Part shown: positions 35,651-40,419 of the stretch, one piece after another
Layout: each line of letters opens with the position of its first letter
Numbering within the stretch: position 1 is the stretch's first letter
Assembly: GCA_015657535.1 (NCBI GenBank)
Contig: JADHZB010000899.1
Span: 12,501-52,919, forward strand
DNA: 40,419 bases
Source of the DNA: Nephromyces sp. MM_2019
Lineage: Eukaryota; Apicomplexa; Aconoidasida; Nephromycida
Direction of reading: 5' to 3'
Notes under the pieces: model-generated
What the model was told of the DNA's origin: nothing
What the model saw: only the letters and a program-made list of their open reading frames with translations
Databases searched by the model: none
Program-made: the position numbers and the translations under genes

Positions 35651-38600
35651 ATGGTCGAATTTGGAAAGACTCTGCTCTCTGAGCAGAAAACTGAATACAA
35701 AGGCTACTACATTGATTATCAAGGGTAAAGCTCAATACTTGATTTATATATATATATGCTTACTTACTATACATTTATTATAAATATTAAATTTTTGTAG
35801 CCTAAAATACAAGATAAGATTGATCGTTGAAGCCCTATCACATGAAATGGAGCTAACTACACTTGATGAAAAAGTCAAGGATTTCTTAAGCTACTTAGGT
35901 ATGTGTATTGTGTACTATATATATGAGTAATATATACTAGTTTTATATCTTTGGTGTGTAGTGTAGGTTTTTCAAATGGATGTTGTTTTGTACGTAATGT
36001 TGGTGGGTGAAATTGGGGCTGTGGTGTTGGTGTATAGAGAGGGAGGTGTAATGCTATTGTGTATGTGGTGTTTCGCTTCCTGGGATGTTATTTTTGATGG
36101 ATGTACTTTCTATACATATTTTAGATGAGGAGTTGGTAGAAGGGGGTTTATACTTTAGATTCATTTTTAGGTGATGTGCAATTTATGCACACAATTGAGG
36201 TGGTATGAGATTTGTGTTATGTAACATGTGTGTGAGGGAAGGTGTAGGTTGTGTGTAGAATTGTAGGTACTTAGTATTCATAAGCACCATTAATGTGCTA
36301 ACATTTAGTGATGGGTACTATTTAGTTTTTATTGTGTTTAATAAACACATTTTTTGTAAACATAACTTAATAATCCACACAGCCCCAGAACACATACAAT
36401 CCCTCTACAATCACCATTTTACACTACACACACAATACCGGTCTCCCCACAGAACCCCACCCCACACACAATCCCACTATCCCTACATAGATCCATTTTA
36501 AACACACATCCTCACTTTTAACATAAAGTCTTGATTTACACACACTATGTCACCCTACCCATAAAACTCAATTTTACACACAGACTCGCAGATCAATAAG
36601 TCAGCGGCATTCTATGATGAGCTTGTGGAGGATATTGTACACCAATTATCATCGATTCGTAGAAAATGGAATTACTTAAGTCCTGACACACTACCCTCTG
36701 TGTGTAAGTTATTTTAGTATTATCTCTACCTACTATATATCATATATCAAATTCAAAACTCTATTTATTTTTACACACATATGTATACACCTTGATGATT
36801 TATAACACATCTGTACACACCTATATGTATTATATATCTGTGTAAATAGCTTGAGACACATATACATATCTAATCCATATATACCAACGTCTATGTGTGA
36901 ATTTATAGACACTTTATTGAGTAAATATTCAATAATTTTATTTACAAAGTATATCTGTGCAAACCATTTTATATTGTGTCTATAAGCCTACTCACATTGT
37001 GTGTATAAACCTACTTACATTGTGTGTATAAACCTATTATATAAACCTTCTATATGAACCTACTCATTTTGATGTATAACTCTACACATAATGTGTTTAC
37101 AACCCACCTCAAACCCATGTATGTTTATACACACATACCTCAGACAATCAAACAAAGTCAACATCAAAATTGATAGGAGACTGTCTTAAATTTCTTGAAT
37201 TGAATGCGGAAGGTACACGAAAAATTTTAAAGAAGGCTGAGAAACTAATAAAATACGAAGGGCTACGTAAAGATGATATTTTGATTGATATGCTCAGGCC
37301 TGATAAAATGGACTCTAAATTAACTCGTTTAAGGCTACACCAAGGAATGGTATTTGTGTGTGTGTGTATGGGGAGAGGAGTGTGTTATGTGTGTGTGTGC
37401 GTGTCTATGTAGGGAGGGTGAGAGGAGGGTGTAATGTGTGTGTGGGTGTGTTTGGGGGGGTGGTGGGGGGAAGTATGATGCCATTTTTATTCTATTTGTG
37501 TTTAGATATATATGATGCAATTATTTGATAGTCTAGGTCTGAAGTTATTACTTTAATTTTTACATATTATATATGAATGTGTGTATGTTATATAAGATCA
37601 AGCTTAATGTATATGTGATGATGTACATTACCCAATATATATATATATACATATATATATGTAAACATAATCAAGTAAATCGTGTGTATGTGTATAAACA
37701 TTCTAGCACAAAATCATTGATGAGGTGAGGGATAGGATCAACTTAATGAGGGCGTTAGAGGTAGAATGGTTAAAATCAGAGGAGATAGATAAACGATTTA
37801 TTAAGGCCTTACACAAACGCCAAGACACACAAGAATTGGTTGATAGTATGTACAGTACAGCCACTAAAACTTTACACACAACACGTTGGTATTATGGTTT
37901 ATTAAATCAAGCACACATTGATTATGAAGCTGAACCTGTTGGTGCCTCTACTACCCTCGGGTAATTGATATATGCTATCTACACAGATCTTAAAATAGAG
38001 GCTTACACACCTTTTTATATATAGAGTAGTTAATTTCGTTATGTATATTTAGGACGCTTACACACACCTCTTGAAGTATATATAACTTAATTTTTATATG
38101 TATTTACACGCATATCTTGAGCTTTAAATTAATTAATATTGCTTATCTGTATATGTGTTGATTACTGAAACACACCACAAAATAGAGAGTACATCTACCC
38201 TATCATAATTTGACGTATGCATTTTTCTAAAATTCCACTATTTCTGTTACTCTATTATGCATTTAATTGTGTACTATATATGTGTGTATTTGTTAGGATA
38301 TTTATAAACAATTTTAACACTTTTCTCTACATGGTCAATTATTATATAATTATACCAACGGCTAGTGAATATGCTCGAGCTATCGGGATGTCTGAAATTA
38401 ACTCGGGTTACCTCTTAGTAAGTTAAATTACACACACATTAAAAAGACCTAACAATTATGTTTATATACATTTCTATAGGTGTATAAACACATTTTTATA
38501 TATGTATATACACAATTTTATAGATGTATGTACACAAATTCTTATAGATTTTTTTATTTTTCTACATACATTATAACATCTTGTTTAACACCCAATATAT

Positions 38601-39261
38601 ATGTATAAATGCATGAACAAAACAAAAATATAACCAATGTGTGTGTATATATAATGCGGTGTGTTTACAAATATTTTAACAAGACAAATACAATTCAATG
38701 TGTGTGTGTTTATGTGTTTAGGCTATGACACCATTATCATCTCTATTAGCCTCTATAGTGTATAGTTTGTGGTCTAATCGATCGTTTCGCACACCGCTCA
38801 TTTTTTGTTCGGTTATACTTTGTTTTGGTAACCTTCTTTATGCAATTGCATTCTTTTATCAAAGCCCAACACTCTTATTTCTAGGTGAGTTTTTTATTTG
38901 TGTAAAATTCTAATCTATACAAATTTGAATAGATGTGTATATTTGTTGATTTTGGGTGCTAGGTTGTATGTGTGTGTCTAATGTGGATATATAGTTTTTT
39001 TTCAATACGCACAAACTCATATTTTTAACCTAAAACATACAGGTCGTATAACAGTTGGTTTGGGTGGAAACCGTGCAATTAATCGAAGATACATAGCTGA
39101 TTTTGTACCCATTGAATCGAGGACATTCCACTCTGCTTTATTTGGTAATATTTATGTATGTAAATCTTTTATGCACTATATATGATGTGTTTAACTTAAT
39201 TCTCCCAATTACAATTCTCTACATATTGTGTACACATACTCCACAGATTTCTAAACAAACA

Positions 39262-39313
<52 letters not shown>

Positions 39314-40408
39314 TACATGTATCTCCACACATTTTAGTGGCTGTTGGTGCATTGGGTATGAGTGTTGGCCCTGCATTATCACCTTTACTTGGCTTATTAG
39401 ACTTTCGACTACCAATTTTAAATTGGCAAGTCAACGGTTTAACAGGCCCTGGTTGGCTGCTGTTTTTATTTTGGGTAATTTTCTGTGTAATTACACTTAT
39501 TCTATTTAAGGAGCCAGAGAGGAAATATGCTATTAGGTGTGTATATATGTGGGGTCGGAAATGGTGTGTGTATGCATGGAGAATAGGGTGGAGTGGCGTG
39601 TATGGGGGGGAATGGAATTTCCAAAGGGAAGAATGAGGAGGATACGAATGAATTAATTATAAAAGGCTTTTGTATATTTGTAAAATTTGAATTGTATATT
39701 TTGGATATGCGTGTGGTGTGAATTAAATTTTTATATACATGTGTAAAAGTCAAGTTTGTATGTGTATTAAATATATTTATTTATGTGTGTATAGCAATCA
39801 CATGCCAATCACATCTCTATTGGAAAATGAAGAAAGTAAGATCAAAGCAAAGGGTTGGAAGAATTATTTTAATAAACACTCACCGAAAAATAAAGAAATA
39901 AATGTACCAGGGATTTCAATTTGCCTTTGGATATATTTTGCACTCAAACTTACCCAAGTAATTTGATTTTATAATCACCTAACACAGACCTGTAGAAATC
40001 TAATTAAAAGTGTGTTATTTTATAACTCCTATGTGACACTTTTGACATACCTTACCTACACATAGACGTACTCTCTTACCTAAATATAGATACATCCTAT
40101 GCTCACACATATACACGTATATATCTAATTCTATTTTTCCTGTGTATCTACACCTACACAAAAAATTACACAATGACCACACCCATTTACACATAATTCT
40201 ATATATCTATATTTCTTATAGGAATCAATTCAATCATCAGCACCATTAGTTACAAACTATTTTTTTGATTGGAATGACACATACGTAGCCTATTTACTTG
40301 GAGCTATTGGCTTAGTTGTTTTGCCCTCCAATTTGGTAGTTGGTTGGTTAGGAAATCGACTATCAGATCGCTTTACTCAAATTATACTTATAATATCAAT
40401 TATATTAG
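35651..40408 (+). CDS. SPX-MFS vacuolar-type phosphate transporter, first 562 codons (3' end off window)
   Basis: Eleven exons: 35651-35724, 35801-35898, 36584-36703, 37144-37349, 37707-37960, 38297-38417, 38722-38884, 39043-39144, 39338-39536, 39795-39957, 40222-40408 (then a GTACTA donor). An SPX domain occupies residues 1 to about 220: MVEFGKTL at the start, YYIDYQGLKYKI, and the Lys cluster TRKILKKAEKLIKY at 122-135 that in this family binds inositol pyrophosphates. MFS helices begin at about 253 (FLYMVNYYIIIPTASEYA), then MTPLSSLLASIVYSLWSNRS, FCFGNLLYAIAF-like, GRITVGLGGNRAINRRYIADFVP, GALGMSVGPALSPLLG and FKEPER. This matches the SPX-MFS (plant VPT-like) family, which moves phosphate into vacuoles or acidic stores under SPX control. 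The last helices are missing. Introns are rich in TG/CA arrays and some donors are GTGTGT. Confidence 0.93.
35899..36583 (+). other. Intron 2 of the SPX-MFS gene with TG-rich and CA-rich halves
   Basis: The 685-base intron is G/T-rich in its first half (about 35950-36290, GGTGTGTAG, TTGGTGGGTG) and C/A-rich in its second (about 36370-36583, ACACAC, CCCCACC). The halves are roughly complementary in composition. No coding exon was found inside. Confidence 0.8.
37353..37465 (+). repeat. TG/GGGAG array in an SPX-MFS intron
   Basis: (TG)n mixed with GGGAGAGG and a G-tract run (TTTGGGGGGGTGGTGGGGGG) occupies the 5' part of the intron 37350-37706. The G-runs could form G-quadruplex-like structure in the RNA. 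Confidence 0.85.
39265..39309. repeat. Perfect (CA)n microsatellite in an SPX-MFS intron
   Basis: About 22 uninterrupted AC units lie about 30 bases upstream of the 3' splice site used at 39337/39338. It is the longest perfect dinucleotide run in the window. Confidence 0.95.
39537..39794 (+). repeat. TG-rich intron with a GTGTGT donor
   Basis: Intron of the SPX-MFS gene starting GTGTGTATATATG, G/T-rich over its first 110 bases. The next intron (39958-40221) is C/A-rich instead, so the exon between them has flanks of opposite polarity. Confidence 0.75.
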
Positions 40409-40419
40409 GTACTATATAT

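Noticed and set aside
38217..38296. Extra hydrophobic N-terminal piece of the 38297-38417 exon (HFSKIPLFLLLYY)
   Set aside because: Phase from the previous exon fits the acceptor at 38296, and known SPX-MFS proteins need no added helix there.
1..40419. tRNA, rRNA, snRNA genes or a CRISPR array
   Set aside because: No cloverleaf, conserved snRNA motif or repeat-spacer array was recognised; the tandem repeats are eukaryotic microsatellites.

Overview
This is an AT-rich nuclear eukaryotic window with spliced genes. Nearly every intron I could place has GT-AG ends and keeps the reading frame across the join, and TAA, TGA and TAG read as stops, so the standard code fits. A protein with three AP2-type DNA-binding domains (ApiAP2) points to an apicomplexan or close relative (chromerid, perkinsid). 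A complete radial spoke head 9 gene means the organism builds motile flagella, which argues against piroplasms. An SPX-MFS phosphate transporter argues against a typical Plasmodium. I cannot name the genus.

Layout from left to right. At 103-6248 (-) lies the N-terminal 1152 codons of an SHPRH-like SNF2 helicase with an inserted PHD finger; its 3' end is off the window. It faces a 1686-aa ApiAP2 factor at 9481-15068 (+). RSPH9 (15849-17771, +, 276 aa) and ERH (18152-19077, -, 99 aa) converge. The catalytic subunit of glutamate-cysteine ligase is at 20194-23519 (-, 815 aa). A decayed Ty3/gypsy-like integrase (about 26400-26850, -) sits in the divergent interval before a COQ10-like START gene (26928-28543, +), which seems to continue into an unrecognised helical tail. 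Next come a secreted or membrane multi-TM protein (29004-31588, -), a small unrecognised two-exon gene (32463-33302, -), and the first 562 codons of an SPX-MFS transporter (35651-40408, +; 3' end off the window).

The genes are housekeeping and cell-biology functions with no operon-like relation: chromatin and DNA-damage tolerance, transcription control, flagellum, glutathione synthesis, ubiquinone handling and phosphate storage.

The most unusual property is regional. The introns and flanks of the two end genes (1-6.2 kb and 33.5-40.4 kb) are packed with TG/CA dinucleotide arrays, while the middle 27 kb is almost free of them. Several 5' splice sites are made from the arrays themselves (GTGTGT). 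Neighbouring introns, and in one case the two halves of one intron, carry opposite (TG versus CA) polarity and so could pair as RNA.
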